NCBI RefSeq assembly: GCF_014126825.1 | Contig: NZ_CP059900.1 | Span: 3,300,954 to 3,364,953, forward strand | DNA from: Tomitella gaofuii | GTDB lineage: Bacteria; Actinomycetota; Actinomycetes; Mycobacteriales; Mycobacteriaceae | Length of the DNA: 64,000 nucleotides | Reading direction: 5' to 3' | Shown here: positions 32,732 through 41,713 of the stretch, one piece after another | Layout of the letters: every line of letters starts with the position of its first letter | Position numbering within the stretch: the stretch's first letter is position 1 | The notes under the pieces: model-generated | The model's database searches: none | What the model was told of the DNA's origin: nothing | What the model saw: the letters and a program-made list of their open reading frames with translations, nothing else | Program-made: the position numbers and the translations under genes

Positions 32732-32896
32732 TGGTAAACCGCCGCGGCGCTCCATACGGTGAACTCATACGGGCGGAGAGCAGCTCCCCCGTCGACGCAG
32801 TTGAAGTCACCGGAACAAAAACCCCGGTACGGTGCCGCGCCGCCGGAACTCCGCCCCGTCGAGACCCGACAGCGCACAGAGGAGATGGAGGTCGCC

Positions 32897-34417
32897 GTGA
32901 CGACACAGGTTGCGCAGAACGCACAGAACGCAGCGGACGCCGCCCGCAAGGATCGTGGGGACGTCGAGCGCACCGAGGCGGTCATCGTCGGTTCCGGCTT
33001 CGGCGCACTGGCCGCCGCGAAGAAGCTCGCCAAGGCCAAGGTCCCGTTCGTGCTCATCTCCGAGACCACCGAGCACCTCTTCCAGCCGCTGCTCTACCAG
33101 GTGGCCACCGGCGTGCTCTCGCCCGGCGAGATCGCCCCGCCCATCCGTGCGGTGCTGGCCAAGTACCCCACGGCCGACGTCCGCCTCGGCCGCGTCGTCG
33201 ACGTCGACCCCGACCGCCGCGAGGTGGTCTACGAGGCCGGCGGCGAGCGGCTGCGACTCGGCTACACCACGCTGATCGCCGCCACCGGCGCCCGCCAGGC
33301 GTACTTCGGCAACGACCACTTCGCCGACGTCACCTACGCGCTCAAGACCATCGACGACGCCGAGCGGCTGCGCCACCAGATCCTGCGGTGCTTCGAGGAG
33401 GCGCACACCACCACCGACCCGCAGCGGCGGCGCGACCTGCTCACCTTCCTCGTGATCGGCGCCGGCGCCACGGGCGTAGAGCTGGGCGGCCAGATCAAGG
33501 AGCTCGCCCAGCGCTACTTCGCCACCTCGCTGCACGACCTCCAGCCCGAGGACGTCACGGTGAAGATCATCGAGGGCGCCGACAAGGCGCTGCCCCCGTT
33601 CGGCGGCAAGCTGAGCGAGTACGTGGCCGAGTCGCTGGAGAAGGACGGCGTCGACGTGGTGCTCGGCACGTTCGTCACCGACATCGACGCGCACGGCGCG
33701 ATCCTCAAGGACGCGAAGACGGGCGCGGAGCGGCGCGTCACCGCCGAGACGATCATCTGGTCGGCGGGCGTGCAGGCCAACGACTTCGCCCGCGTGCTCG
33801 CCGAGCGCACCGGCTGCGAGGCCGACCGCGCCGGCCGCCTGCTGGTCAACGACGACCTCACGGTGGGCGGGCGCGCGGACATCTTCGCCGTGGGCGACAT
33901 GATGTCGCTGCACGGTCTGCCCGGCCAGTCGCCCGTGGCGATGCAGGGCGGGCGGCACGCGGCCGCCATCGCGTCCGGCAAGCGCGACGCCGGCACGCCG
34001 TTCCAGTACCGCGACAAGGGGTCGATGGCCATCATCAACCGGTTCCGGGCGATCACCCGCATCGGGAAGATCGAGCTCACCGGCTTCGTCGCCTGGGTCC
34101 TGTGGCTGGCGGTGCACCTGATGTACATGGTGGGCTTCCGCAATCGGTACGTCGCCGTGATGTCCTGGGTGGGGTCGTTCCTGGGCCGCCACCGCCCGCA
34201 CTTCCACTACTCGCAGCAACGCACGCCGGCGCCCGCTGCCCCCGCCGCGGACACCGCGGACACCGCGTCCGATGGTGGGGCCGACGGCGCGGACACCGCG
34301 CAGGCGCCCGCGCCGGTGGCGGCGCCCGCGACGATCACGGCCGAGCATGCCGAAGAGTCCGAGGCCTGGCGGCGCGAACGGGCCGAGCGCCGGATGCCGG
34401 CGCACTCGACCTCGTAG
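32897..34417 (+). CDS. ndh: Type II NADH dehydrogenase
   Basis: A 506-residue single-subunit, non-proton-pumping NADH:menaquinone oxidoreductase. FAD-binding GSGFGALAAAKKL lies near residue 30, the quinone-site motif FQPLLYQVATGVLSPGEIA follows, and the NADH Rossmann fold has VIGAGATGVELGGQ. IFAVGDMMSL is the second FAD motif. A C-terminal membrane-associating helix (GFVAWVLWLAVHLMYMVGF) is followed by an Ala/Pro/Asp-rich tail of about 60 residues that looks disordered. The GTG at 32897 has GGAGG five bases upstream; an ATG at 32885 is less well placed. It is the main aerobic NADH entry point alongside ctaD-type oxidase. Confidence 0.93.
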   Translation: MTTQVAQNAQNAADAARKDRGDVERTEAVIVGSGFGALAAAKKLAKAKVPFVLISETTEHLFQPLLYQVATGVLSPGEIAPPIRAVLAKYPTADVRLGRVVDVDPDRREVVYEAGGERLRLGYTTLIAATGARQAYFGNDHFADVTYALKTIDDAERLRHQILRCFEEAHTTTDPQRRRDLLTFLVIGAGATGVELGGQIKELAQRYFATSLHDLQPEDVTVKIIEGADKALPPFGGKLSEYVAESLEKDGVDVVLGTFVTDIDAHGAILKDAKTGAERRVTAETIIWSAGVQANDFARVLAERTGCEADRAGRLLVNDDLTVGGRADIFAVGDMMSLHGLPGQSPVAMQGGRHAAAIASGKRDAGTPFQYRDKGSMAIINRFRAITRIGKIELTGFVAWVLWLAVHLMYMVGFRNRYVAVMSWVGSFLGRHRPHFHYSQQRTPAPAAPAADTADTASDGGADGADTAQAPAPVAAPATITAEHAEESEAWRRERAERRMPAHSTS

Positions 34418-34437
34418 CCGCCGAGAGAACGGCACAC

Positions 34438-34482
34438 CGAAGCCCGCGGGTCGGCACGCATCGTGCCGACCCGCGGGCTTCG
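34438..34482 (+). terminator. Hairpin terminator after ndh
   Basis: A perfect 21-bp inverted repeat (34438-34458 and 34462-34482) with the 3-base loop CAT, 20 bases past the ndh stop. No T-tract follows. Between it and the next gene (to 34719) I see only short dyads, for example CATCGGGCG/CGCCCGATG near 34510-34535 and TGTCCGGACGTCCGACA at 34582-34598. Confidence 0.75.
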
Positions 34483-34719
34483 CGCATCCGTCGACGGCGG
34501 CGATGCATCATCGGGCGCCCGTCGGCCGCCCGATGGCACTCCGGATCACAGACGCCATGTCCTGCTCGTACGAACCCGTCGTGTCCGGACGTCCGACATG
34601 CGACGAACAGCCACCGGCCCGAACAAGGGAGTCGCACACTGGTATTCGAAGCCGGCTGTGCACCACCCGCGGGGCGTCTACGGTCGGAGGATCCACGAAG
34701 CGGACGGAAAGGGTTCACC

Positions 34720-35481
34720 ATGACGGATGCGCAGGGCCGGGCCGGAGGACGCGGGGTCATCGTGACGGGCGCCGGCAGCGGCATCGGGCTCGCCGTCACC
34801 GAACGGCTGCGGCGCGACGGCGACCGCGTCCTCGCGGTGGACCTGCATCCCGAGGCCGCCGGCGGCGACGTCCTCGCCGCCGACCTGACCACACGCGAAG
34901 GCAACAGGGCCGCGGTCGATACGGCACTCGAGGAGTTCGGCCGCGTCGACGCGATCATCGCGAACGCCGGATTCCAGCACGTCGCGCCGATCCGCGACTT
35001 CGACCCCGACGCCTGGGATTCCCTGCTCGCACTCCTGCTCACCAGCCCGTTCCTGCTGGCCAAGTATGGGTGGGACGCGCTCGCGGCAGCGCCGGACGGC
35101 GGCCGGTTCATCGCCGTCGCCTCCGCGCACGCGCTGACCGCCAGCCCGTTCAAGTCCGCGTACGTCTCCGCCAAGCACGGCGTGCTCGGCCTTGTCCGCA
35201 CGATCGCGCTGGAAGGCGCCGAATCCGGCGTCACCTCGGCCGCCCTCTGCCCGGCGTACGTGCGCACGCCTCTGGTGGAAAAGCAGATCAGCGACCAGGC
35301 GCGCGCCCATCGCATGTCCGAGGACGAGGTGGTGGCGCGGGTCATGCTCGAGCGGCAGGCGGTGAAAAGGCTCATCGAGCCCGACGAGGTCGCCGACGCC
35401 GTCGCATTCCTGCTGACGCCGGCGGGGCGTGCGTTCACCGGTGCGGCGTTGCCGATGGACCAGGGGTGGACGGCCCGGTAG
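34720..35481 (+). CDS. Short-chain dehydrogenase, 3-hydroxybutyrate dehydrogenase-like
   Basis: A 253-residue SDR. TGAGSGIG (cofactor loop), NAG in IIANAGFQHVAP, a serine in VASAHALTAS and Y-x3-K in SAYVSAKHG are present. VRTPLVEKQISDQA and MDQGWTAR at the end resemble bacterial 3-hydroxybutyrate dehydrogenases. The substrate is inferred from this resemblance and from the convergent PhaC-like gene 38 bases away, which could supply 3-hydroxybutyrate. It would use NAD(H). Confidence 0.75.
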   Translation: MTDAQGRAGGRGVIVTGAGSGIGLAVTERLRRDGDRVLAVDLHPEAAGGDVLAADLTTREGNRAAVDTALEEFGRVDAIIANAGFQHVAPIRDFDPDAWDSLLALLLTSPFLLAKYGWDALAAAPDGGRFIAVASAHALTASPFKSAYVSAKHGVLGLVRTIALEGAESGVTSAALCPAYVRTPLVEKQISDQARAHRMSEDEVVARVMLERQAVKRLIEPDEVADAVAFLLTPAGRAFTGAALPMDQGWTAR

Positions 35482-35519
35482 CGCCCTGTGCACAGTCCGC
35501 GCCGGGCCGCCTGCCCCGG

Positions 35520-36680
35520 CTACGGCCGCGGCAGCGCCGCCACGGCGCGCAGCCCCGGCAGCCAGTGCTCACGCAGTGCCGTGTGGCCCATGAACAACCC
35601 GAGGTGCCCGGCGTCCACCGATTCCCGGCGCGCCTGCTCCGGCGACGTCGCCGCGTACGTGTCCAGGGCCCACGCCTGTGCGGCAGGCGTGATGTGGTCG
35701 CGCGTCCCCGCCAGTATGAGCAGCGGCGCCGTGATCCGACCGAGGTCCACGCGCTCGCCACCGACGGTCAGCGTCCCCGCGACCAGCTCGTTCCGGACGA
35801 AGAGGTGCTCGACGATCCACAGGTAGAATGGGCCGGCGATGTCCTGGGTCCATTCGAACCAGTCGGTGAAGTCGTTGAAGCGCTCCACATGTGCGGGGTC
35901 GTCGATGTGCGCCCACAGGTCCATCACGCGCTCGGCCTCGCCGGCGGGCTCGAGCATCTTGAACGCCAGCAGCTGGTTGCGCCCGCGGTACCGTCCTCGG
36001 CCCAGTGCCACCATCGCCCGGTAGGGCCGCATCGGATCGCCGGCGCCCGTGGCCTTCATCCACTCGCGGATCGCCGAGCGCCCCGCGTGGAAGTCGATGG
36101 GAGCGCCGCCGACCGACAGCGAATGCACCGCCCCGGGACGCAGCGCTGCGTAGATGGAGGCGAGCCAGCCGCCCTGGCAGTCGCCGATGAGGTTGACCCG
36201 CCCGCCCAGCCTGCCGACCGCGTCGTCGAGGATCCCGACGTAGTCCTCGATGGTGGACCCGGCGGTCTCGGCGGTGGCGGGAAGCCAGTCCAGACAGTAG
36301 AGACTGTCCAGCCCGGCCTCCAGCGCGGTGCGGATCTGCGACTGCTCCGGCGAGTAGTCGACTATCGAGGAGGCGTGCCCGGCCTGCGGGGGAAGCACCA
36401 GGGTGGGCACCGCCGAAGTGCCGGTGGAGAAGTCGAGCAGCCGTGCCTGCGGCCAGTTCCGCACCACCGTGTGCTCCGTGCTCCACCCGGGGGTGCGGCG
36501 CCGGGTGACTGCGCGGAACCACACCGCCGTGTCGTTGAGCACGGTCGCCGGGCCGGCGCCGCGCCGTGCTGCCGAGCGCAGATATCCCGCCCAGCCGGAC
36601 GTCCACGCGGACGAGATCTCCCAGGGCGCACGAGCCCAGGCGGTGCGCTGGGACGGGACACGGGTCTGCGTTGCCATCAT
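35520..36680 (-). CDS. PhaC/PHA-synthase-like alpha/beta hydrolase
   Basis: A 386-residue alpha/beta-hydrolase protein. The nucleophile elbow reads LIGDCQGGWLAS with cysteine in place of serine, as in polyhydroxyalkanoate synthases (G-x-C-x-G-G). SIEDYV-like and ITAPLLILAGTRDHITP (Asp) plus DAGHLGLFMG (His) complete a Cys-Asp-His triad. It is much shorter than class I/II PhaC (about 560 residues), so it may be a depolymerase- or transferase-like relative rather than a true synthase. ATG 36680 has CAGGAG upstream. It converges on the 3-hydroxybutyrate-type SDR. Confidence 0.7.
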   Translation of the reverse strand: MMATQTRVPSQRTAWARAPWEISSAWTSGWAGYLRSAARRGAGPATVLNDTAVWFRAVTRRRTPGWSTEHTVVRNWPQARLLDFSTGTSAVPTLVLPPQAGHASSIVDYSPEQSQIRTALEAGLDSLYCLDWLPATAETAGSTIEDYVGILDDAVGRLGGRVNLIGDCQGGWLASIYAALRPGAVHSLSVGGAPIDFHAGRSAIREWMKATGAGDPMRPYRAMVALGRGRYRGRNQLLAFKMLEPAGEAERVMDLWAHIDDPAHVERFNDFTDWFEWTQDIAGPFYLWIVEHLFVRNELVAGTLTVGGERVDLGRITAPLLILAGTRDHITPAAQAWALDTYAATSPEQARRESVDAGHLGLFMGHTALREHWLPGLRAVAALPRP

Positions 36681-36891
36681 CCGACTCCTGACGAAGAGAC
36701 ACCCCGCGGCTACTCGCGAGTATCCCCGACGTTAGCGGGTCCACTGCTAACGCGCTCGGATTCGCGCCGACGCGTTGTACCCGGTGCCGCGTCGTGGTGT
36801 GGCGTGCGGCGCGGCGGCTAACCCCGGCCTGCCGGTACGCGATGGAAGGGGAAAGACCCGATACGGGTCCACCGTGGATCGGAGAGGCCCC

Positions 36892-37308
36892 ATGCACACC
36901 TTCACCCGCACCTTCGTCGGCGCCGCGGGCGCCGCCGCACTGAGCGCAGGCCTGTTCGCGGGAGTCGCCGGTGCCGCGCCCAGCGGTTCCATCGCGGACT
37001 CCCCCGTCGGCTTCGGCGCATTCGTGCTCACCAGCGGAACCGACGCAGCGGGGCTGATCTGCTCCCCGGACGTCGGCACCCATCCCGATCCGGCGCAGGC
37101 ATGCGATTCCATCCGGCAGGCCGGCGGCAATTTCGATGCGCTTCCCCGAGATGCGCACGTGCTGTGTCCGATGATCTACATGCCCACCCCGGCGCGTGCG
37201 ATCGGCGTGTGGGTCGACACGGGCGGGCCCCGCATCGTCGACTACTCCCACACCTACGGCAACGGTTGCGTCGCCAACGCGGCCTCCGGCGGCGTGTTCG
37301 GCTTCTGA
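36892..37308 (+). CDS. Secreted SSI-family subtilisin inhibitor
   Basis: A 138-residue precursor with an N-terminal signal (FVGAAGAAALSAGLFAGVAG, cleavage near AGAAP). The mature domain carries SSI landmarks: ICSPDVGTHPDPAQAC (first disulfide loop), the reactive-site loop VLCPMIYM with Met as probable P1, and YGNGCVANAASGGVFGF closing the fold with the fourth cysteine. Family members are dimeric inhibitors of subtilisin- and trypsin-like proteases. No protease gene is adjacent. Spacing from neighbours suggests a single transcript. Confidence 0.88.
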   Translation: MHTFTRTFVGAAGAAALSAGLFAGVAGAAPSGSIADSPVGFGAFVLTSGTDAAGLICSPDVGTHPDPAQACDSIRQAGGNFDALPRDAHVLCPMIYMPTPARAIGVWVDTGGPRIVDYSHTYGNGCVANAASGGVFGF

Positions 37309-37462
37309 GGCGCTGACGGTTGCGCGGACGGCCGCTTTCTGCAGCAGTCGGCGCCGGCATGCGACGTGCACTGCGCCCGTTCGGCCGCGGCGGAATCGGC
37401 ACGGAGGCGATACTGGAATCGGCCCGGTCCGGGCCGCAGGCCGCCGACGGAAGCAGAACGCC

Positions 37463-38599
37463 ATGTCCGCACACCGCCGCCTCACCGCCCCCGCCGTCAT
37501 CGCCGCGCTGGTCACCGCGCTGATCGGCTGCACCTCGGCGAACGACCCGGCCGCGGCGATCCCCACGTCATCCGGGTCACTGGGATCGGCCGGACCCGGC
37601 GGCGGCCCCGCCGCGCCCGGCCCGGGCGGGCCGCTGACCGGCACGCCGGTGGACGTGACGACCGGGCTGGACGTGCCTTGGTCGGTCGTGTTCGCCGGTG
37701 CAATCCCATTGGTGAGCGAACGCAATACCGGCCGGATCCTCGAGATCACCGCCGACGGTTCCGCGCGCACGGTCGGCACGGTCCCGAGCGTCGTGACGGG
37801 CGGCGAGGGCGGAACACTCGGCATGGCCGTCGACGACGGCCGACGCCTCTATGTCTATTCGACGGGCCCGGATGGCAACCGCATCCAGCGCTTTTCCCTG
37901 CTCGGACAGCAGGGTTCCCTGGCGCTCGGCCCGCCGGAGACGATCCTCGACGGCCTGCCGTCTGCGACCATCCACAATGGCGGGCGCATCGCCTTCGGCC
38001 CCGATGGCATGCTCTATGCGGGCGTCGGCGACGCGGGCGAGAGGTCCCGTGCCCAGGATCTCGGATCGCTCGGCGGGAAGATCCTGCGCATGACGCCCGA
38101 CGGGGCCGTCCCCGCAGATAACCCGTTCCCCGGATCCCTCGTCTACAGCTACGGACACCGCAACGTCCAGGGGTTCGGCTGGGCCGAGGACGGCACGATG
38201 TCCGCCTCGGAGTTCGGGCAGAACACGTGGGACGAGCTGAACGTCATCGAGCCGGGCGGCAACTACGGCTGGCCCGCCGTCGAGGGGATCGCGGGTGACG
38301 CCCGCTTCCTCGACCCGGTGCAGCAGTGGCGGCCGGCGGAGGCGAGTCCCAGTGGGATCGCGGTGGCCGACGGCACGGTCTTCATCGCGAACCTGCGCGG
38401 CGCGACGCTGCGCGCCGTCCCCGTCGACCAACCCACGACCTCCCGCGACTACTTCACGCACGAGTACGGGCGCCTGCGCGACGTCGCCGTATCCCCCGAT
38501 CACTCGCTGTGGTTCCTCACCGGCAACACAGACGGCCGCGGGACGGTGCGCCCCGGCGACGACCGCATCGTGTCGATCGGCCTCGCCGATGCGAGCTGA
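37463..38599 (+). CDS. PQQ-type sugar dehydrogenase-like lipoprotein
   Basis: A 378-residue exported protein. The signal ends in a lipobox ALIGC near residue 22 and is followed by a Gly/Pro/Ser-rich linker. The rest is a six-bladed beta-propeller of the soluble glucose/sorbosone dehydrogenase family: GLDVPWSVVF, GGRIAFGPDGMLYAGVGDAG, GGKILRMTPDG, YSYGHRNVQGFGW, NVIEPGGNYGWP and GRLRDVAVSPD. The group includes mycobacterial LppZ. Whether it binds PQQ is unknown. Confidence 0.85.
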   Translation: MSAHRRLTAPAVIAALVTALIGCTSANDPAAAIPTSSGSLGSAGPGGGPAAPGPGGPLTGTPVDVTTGLDVPWSVVFAGAIPLVSERNTGRILEITADGSARTVGTVPSVVTGGEGGTLGMAVDDGRRLYVYSTGPDGNRIQRFSLLGQQGSLALGPPETILDGLPSATIHNGGRIAFGPDGMLYAGVGDAGERSRAQDLGSLGGKILRMTPDGAVPADNPFPGSLVYSYGHRNVQGFGWAEDGTMSASEFGQNTWDELNVIEPGGNYGWPAVEGIAGDARFLDPVQQWRPAEASPSGIAVADGTVFIANLRGATLRAVPVDQPTTSRDYFTHEYGRLRDVAVSPDHSLWFLTGNTDGRGTVRPGDDRIVSIGLADAS

Positions 38600-38656
38600 G
38601 ACCACGAACAAAAATCGACCGGAAGGCGATGAACCCTCCGGCCGACTAAAATCTGG

Positions 38657-38729
38657 TGGAGCTAAGGGGACTCGAACCCCTGACCCCCACACTGCCAGTG
38701 TGGTGCGCTACCAGCTGCGCCATAGCCCC
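38657..38729 (-). tRNA. tRNA-Ala (anticodon GGC)
   Basis: A 73-base cloverleaf on the leftward strand. The acceptor GGGGCTA pairs with TAGCTCC, the anticodon stem CCACA/TGTGG holds loop CTGGCAG with anticodon GGC, and the T arm contains TTCGAGT. The 3' CCA is not encoded. Confidence 0.97.
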
Positions 38730-38909
38730 GTACTGCAACCAGTGTAGCCGTTCGCGGAGCGTGCTCCTCGACCGCCTGCGTGGCCGCGTCCTGCTGCGCG
38801 GTTGCTCCCCGCGCTGCCTCAGCAAAGTTACACGATCCCGGCTCTCCGCACCAAATCGCCTGGGCAGGCGTCGATGGTCCGAGCATGCGCACCCGTCATC
38901 CGGCCGCAG

Positions 38910-39818
38910 TCACCGTCCACCGGTGGTCGGCACCGGCGAGGACACGGCGGGCGACGGCACCGACGTGGCCTGCGCGTTGAGCACGTCCGCCAGCCATTCC
39001 GAACGGGAGATCCTCACCTCGCTGGTCCCCTGATACACGGACGGCGTGACCGTGGAGCCGCCGGACAGCGCAGCCAGCGACGTCCGCGCCGTGGACGCCG
39101 CGGTCTTCTCCGCGTCCACCAGCGACCCGTCCGCGATGCAGGACACCGCCGGCCCATCGGCGCCGAGCCGCTGCGCCATCCGCGCCAGCTGAGCGTCGTC
39201 GAAGTCCGATTTCGCTCCCTCGTGGGGCTGCACACCCTTGGTGAACAAGGCGTCACGGAACTTCGAGTACGCGACGGCGTCCCCCGACTGCGCGACGCAC
39301 CGCGCCGCAGCGGCCGCCCGCGTGGAGTAGTCGCCGGAGGGCGACTTGCCGTCGAGGATGGTGATCGAGTGGTAGCGCACCGCCAGCCGGCGTCCCGTGA
39401 TCGCCGAGTACACAGAGTCCCCGTACAGGTCGGTGAACTGCCCGCACGCCTCGCAGAAGTAGTCCTCGTAGACGTCGAGGACCACTGGCGCGTGCGCGAT
39501 CCCGAGGCGTATCGCGCCATCCGCGTCCACAGACACCGGCACGCCCACCACGGAGGCGATGCCCATCCGCGACAGGTCCGGCGTCGCGCCGCCTGCAGTG
39601 GAGGACGGCGAGTCGGCGGCGGTGGAGGAAACAGAGGCACCGGAAGCGGGCACGCCTGGGCCGGAGCCGCCGGCGCCCGATCCGCACCCGGCGAGCGCGC
39701 CGGCCACGAGCACCGCGCCGGCCGTCGCGGCGACGGCACGGCGACGCCCGGACCGCGGAGATCGCCAGGGTCGCCCTGCGTCGATCGTGCCGCCTGCATC
39801 CACCGTCTGTCCGCGCAC
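38910..39818 (-). CDS. DsbA-family thiol oxidoreductase, lipoprotein
   Basis: A 302-residue precursor. After a long basic N-region (RSGRRRAVAATAG) comes a hydrophobic core and lipobox ALAGC near residue 46, then a Ser/Gly/Ala linker. The thioredoxin-fold domain has the active site CEAC in VYEDYFCEACGQF, a helical insertion (YSKFRDALFTKGVQP) and a cis-Pro region VTPSVYQG. GTG 39818 has GGAGGAGG upstream. Together with the next two leftward genes it forms an extracytoplasmic disulfide-chemistry cluster. Confidence 0.85.
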   Translation of the reverse strand: MRGQTVDAGGTIDAGRPWRSPRSGRRRAVAATAGAVLVAGALAGCGSGAGGSGPGVPASGASVSSTAADSPSSTAGGATPDLSRMGIASVVGVPVSVDADGAIRLGIAHAPVVLDVYEDYFCEACGQFTDLYGDSVYSAITGRRLAVRYHSITILDGKSPSGDYSTRAAAAARCVAQSGDAVAYSKFRDALFTKGVQPHEGAKSDFDDAQLARMAQRLGADGPAVSCIADGSLVDAEKTAASTARTSLAALSGGSTVTPSVYQGTSEVRISRSEWLADVLNAQATSVPSPAVSSPVPTTGGR

Positions 39819-39915
39819 TCCGCCTCCTCCCGGCAGGGTCGCCTCCCGGCAGGCCCGCCGCATTCCACTTTTCCATGTCCCTGCCCCGCCCGCGCGAGCA
39901 GCGCCGGGAAACGCA

Positions 39916-39954
39916 TCCGCCCTGCCCCGTCCGATGCGGACGGGGCAGGGCGGA
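39916..39954 (-). terminator. Hairpin terminator between the two dsbA genes
   Basis: An 18-bp perfect inverted repeat (39916-39933 and 39937-39954) with a 3-base loop, 42 bases past the stop of the membrane-anchored DsbA gene. No T-tract. Confidence 0.7.
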
Positions 39955-39996
39955 ACGGCCGTCCGCCGTGCGCGGCGGTGGCGGGACGTCAGCGGG

Positions 39997-40767
39997 TCAC
40001 TGCGCGGTGAGCTGCGTGATCCAATCGGCCGACTGGATGTTGACCTTCTTGCCGTCGTGCATGACGGTCGGGGTGCTCACCTGGCCGCCGGTCTGGTCGG
40101 ACAGCTGCTGCATGGACGCCTGCGCGCCCGCCTTCGCCGCGTCGACCTTCGTGCCGTCGGCGATGCAGGAGACAACCCCGTCGTCCGCGCCGACCTGCTT
40201 GGCCACCTCGGAGAGCTGGGCGTTGCTGAGGTCCGTCGAACCGTTCTCCTCCGGCTTGACGCCGTCCTGGAACAGGGCGCTGTGGAACTTGGAGAACAGC
40301 GCGCCGTCGCCGGTGTCCGCCACGCACAGCGCCGCACCGGCCGCGCGCGTGGAATAGTCGCCGCTGGCCGAGTACTTGTTGAGGAAGTCCAGCATGTGGT
40401 ACTGGACCGCCATCTGGCCGTTGTCGATGGCCTGGTTGATAGCGCCGCCGAACTGGTTCTCGAACATGGCACACGCCGGGCACAGGAAGTCCTCGTAGGC
40501 GTCGATCTTCACCGGTGCGTTCGGGTCGCCCAGCAGCACCCCGCCGCTGTCGATGACCTTGACCGGGGTGCCTTCCTGGACCGACCCGTACCCCTCGGCC
40601 TGCACCTCGGTGTCCTTGGTGTTCGGCAAGACCACGAAGATCACGATCAACACGATGATCGCAACGATCGCGACGCCGCCGAGCACGTAAGTGAGCAGGG
40701 CGTCGTTGCGCTTATCGTTCCCCAGCTTCGCGGCGTTGTACTTCTTCGGTGGTTTCTTGGAGCTCAC
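39997..40767 (-). CDS. DsbA-family thiol oxidoreductase, membrane-anchored
   Basis: A 256-residue protein with a lysine-rich cytoplasmic N-terminus (SKKPPKKYN), one transmembrane helix at about 26-47 and an extracytoplasmic thioredoxin-fold domain. The active site is CPAC in YEDFLCPACAMF. GDYSTRAAGAALC and VSTPTVMHDGKKV (cis-Pro) follow. It resembles Rv2969c (mycobacterial DsbA). Two extra cysteines (ALCVADTG and VSCIADG) could form a structural disulfide, and the lipoprotein copy shares both. Confidence 0.88.
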   Translation of the reverse strand: MSSKKPPKKYNAAKLGNDKRNDALLTYVLGGVAIVAIIVLIVIFVVLPNTKDTEVQAEGYGSVQEGTPVKVIDSGGVLLGDPNAPVKIDAYEDFLCPACAMFENQFGGAINQAIDNGQMAVQYHMLDFLNKYSASGDYSTRAAGAALCVADTGDGALFSKFHSALFQDGVKPEENGSTDLSNAQLSEVAKQVGADDGVVSCIADGTKVDAAKAGAQASMQQLSDQTGGQVSTPTVMHDGKKVNIQSADWITQLTAQ

Positions 40768-40888
40768 CTTGCGTCATCCGTCCTTTTCTCCGGCCGGCCC
40801 CGCCGCGGGCGCGGCGGAAGCGGCTCGTCAATGGGTGTCGTCGGCCGGGCCCGGTCAGGCCCGGCGGGCGGGAGGATCCGCCGATGTG

Positions 40889-41476
40889 TCAGCGCGATAC
40901 CGTTCCTGCCGCGCCCTCCGGCGCGTCCTCGTCCCGCGCGTCCACCGCGTCAACGCCGTGGTCCTCTGTGCCGTTGTCTTCAGCGCTGTCGTCTTCAGCG
41001 CCATGGCTCCGCGGGCCCAGTCCGGCTCGCGAACCGAACCCGAGGGCGAGCGGACTGCGCGGCCACAGCATCAACCACGCCGCCAGTATGAGGAAGCCGA
41101 CGTCGCGCGCGATCTCCTCGGCGTAGTCCACCCAGGTGACCGACGCATCCTCCCCGCCGCCGCCGAAGCATCCGCAATCGATCTGCAAGCCGCGGGCCCA
41201 CGCCGACGCGACGCCGGCGATGAGCACCACCAGCAGCAGCCCGGAGACGATCGCAGTCCATCGGACGGCGAGCCCCAGGATGAGCATGAAACCGAGGATC
41301 AGCTCCACGGCGGGCAGGCCGATCGCCACCGCGCGCACCATCGGGTCCGGGAGCAGCCGGTAAGCATCGACGGCCTCCATCGACTGATGCACGTCGGCGG
41401 CCTTCGCCCAGCCGGAGATCAGCCACACGGCGGCCAGCCCGAAACGGGCGAGCAGACTCACGATCGGTTTCCACAC
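40889..41476 (-). CDS. MauE/DoxX-family redox-associated membrane protein
   Basis: A 195-residue protein with four transmembrane helices followed by an acidic tail of about 45 residues. GLAAVWLISGWAK, LPAVELILGFMLILG and the cysteine-bearing motif IDCGCFGG mark the MauE/DoxX-like family, which is thought to pass electrons to or from periplasmic thiol enzymes. The adjacent dsbA genes agree with this. GTG 41476 fits relatives that start just before WKPIVSL; an upstream ATG at 41539 is possible. Confidence 0.8.
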   Translation of the reverse strand: MWKPIVSLLARFGLAAVWLISGWAKAADVHQSMEAVDAYRLLPDPMVRAVAIGLPAVELILGFMLILGLAVRWTAIVSGLLLVVLIAGVASAWARGLQIDCGCFGGGGEDASVTWVDYAEEIARDVGFLILAAWLMLWPRSPLALGFGSRAGLGPRSHGAEDDSAEDNGTEDHGVDAVDARDEDAPEGAAGTVSR

Positions 41477-41626
41477 GCGGCCGAGGATACCGGCATGAAC
41501 CGCATCCGCGCCCGTGCGCTGCACCCTGTCGGACGACATCCGGCACGGAAACGGCCGTCACGCAACGCGGAATCGGGGGCCGCGACGCCCGCGACGCGAG
41601 TGTTACGGTAGTGCTCATCATCAGTT

Positions 41627-41640
41627 TCGTATCTACGAAC
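41627..41640. promoter_or_regulatory. Palindrome upstream of the NRAMP transporter gene
   Basis: TTCGTATCTACGAA is a perfect 6-bp dyad with a 2-base centre, 73 bases upstream of the chosen start. Its position suggests a metal-responsive regulator site, for example MntR-like, but the sequence is not a clear match to a consensus I know. Confidence 0.4.
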
Positions 41641-41713
41641 ATCAATCGTGGGGCATGCGCATCAGGATGTGCACCGCCGATCCCCACGTGGCACACAGGC
41701 AGGAGTCCCGCAG

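Noticed and set aside
39900-39960. Attachment-site-like direct repeat next to tRNA-Ala
   Set aside because: The repeated bases form a simple terminator hairpin and no copy of the tRNA 3' end was found nearby.
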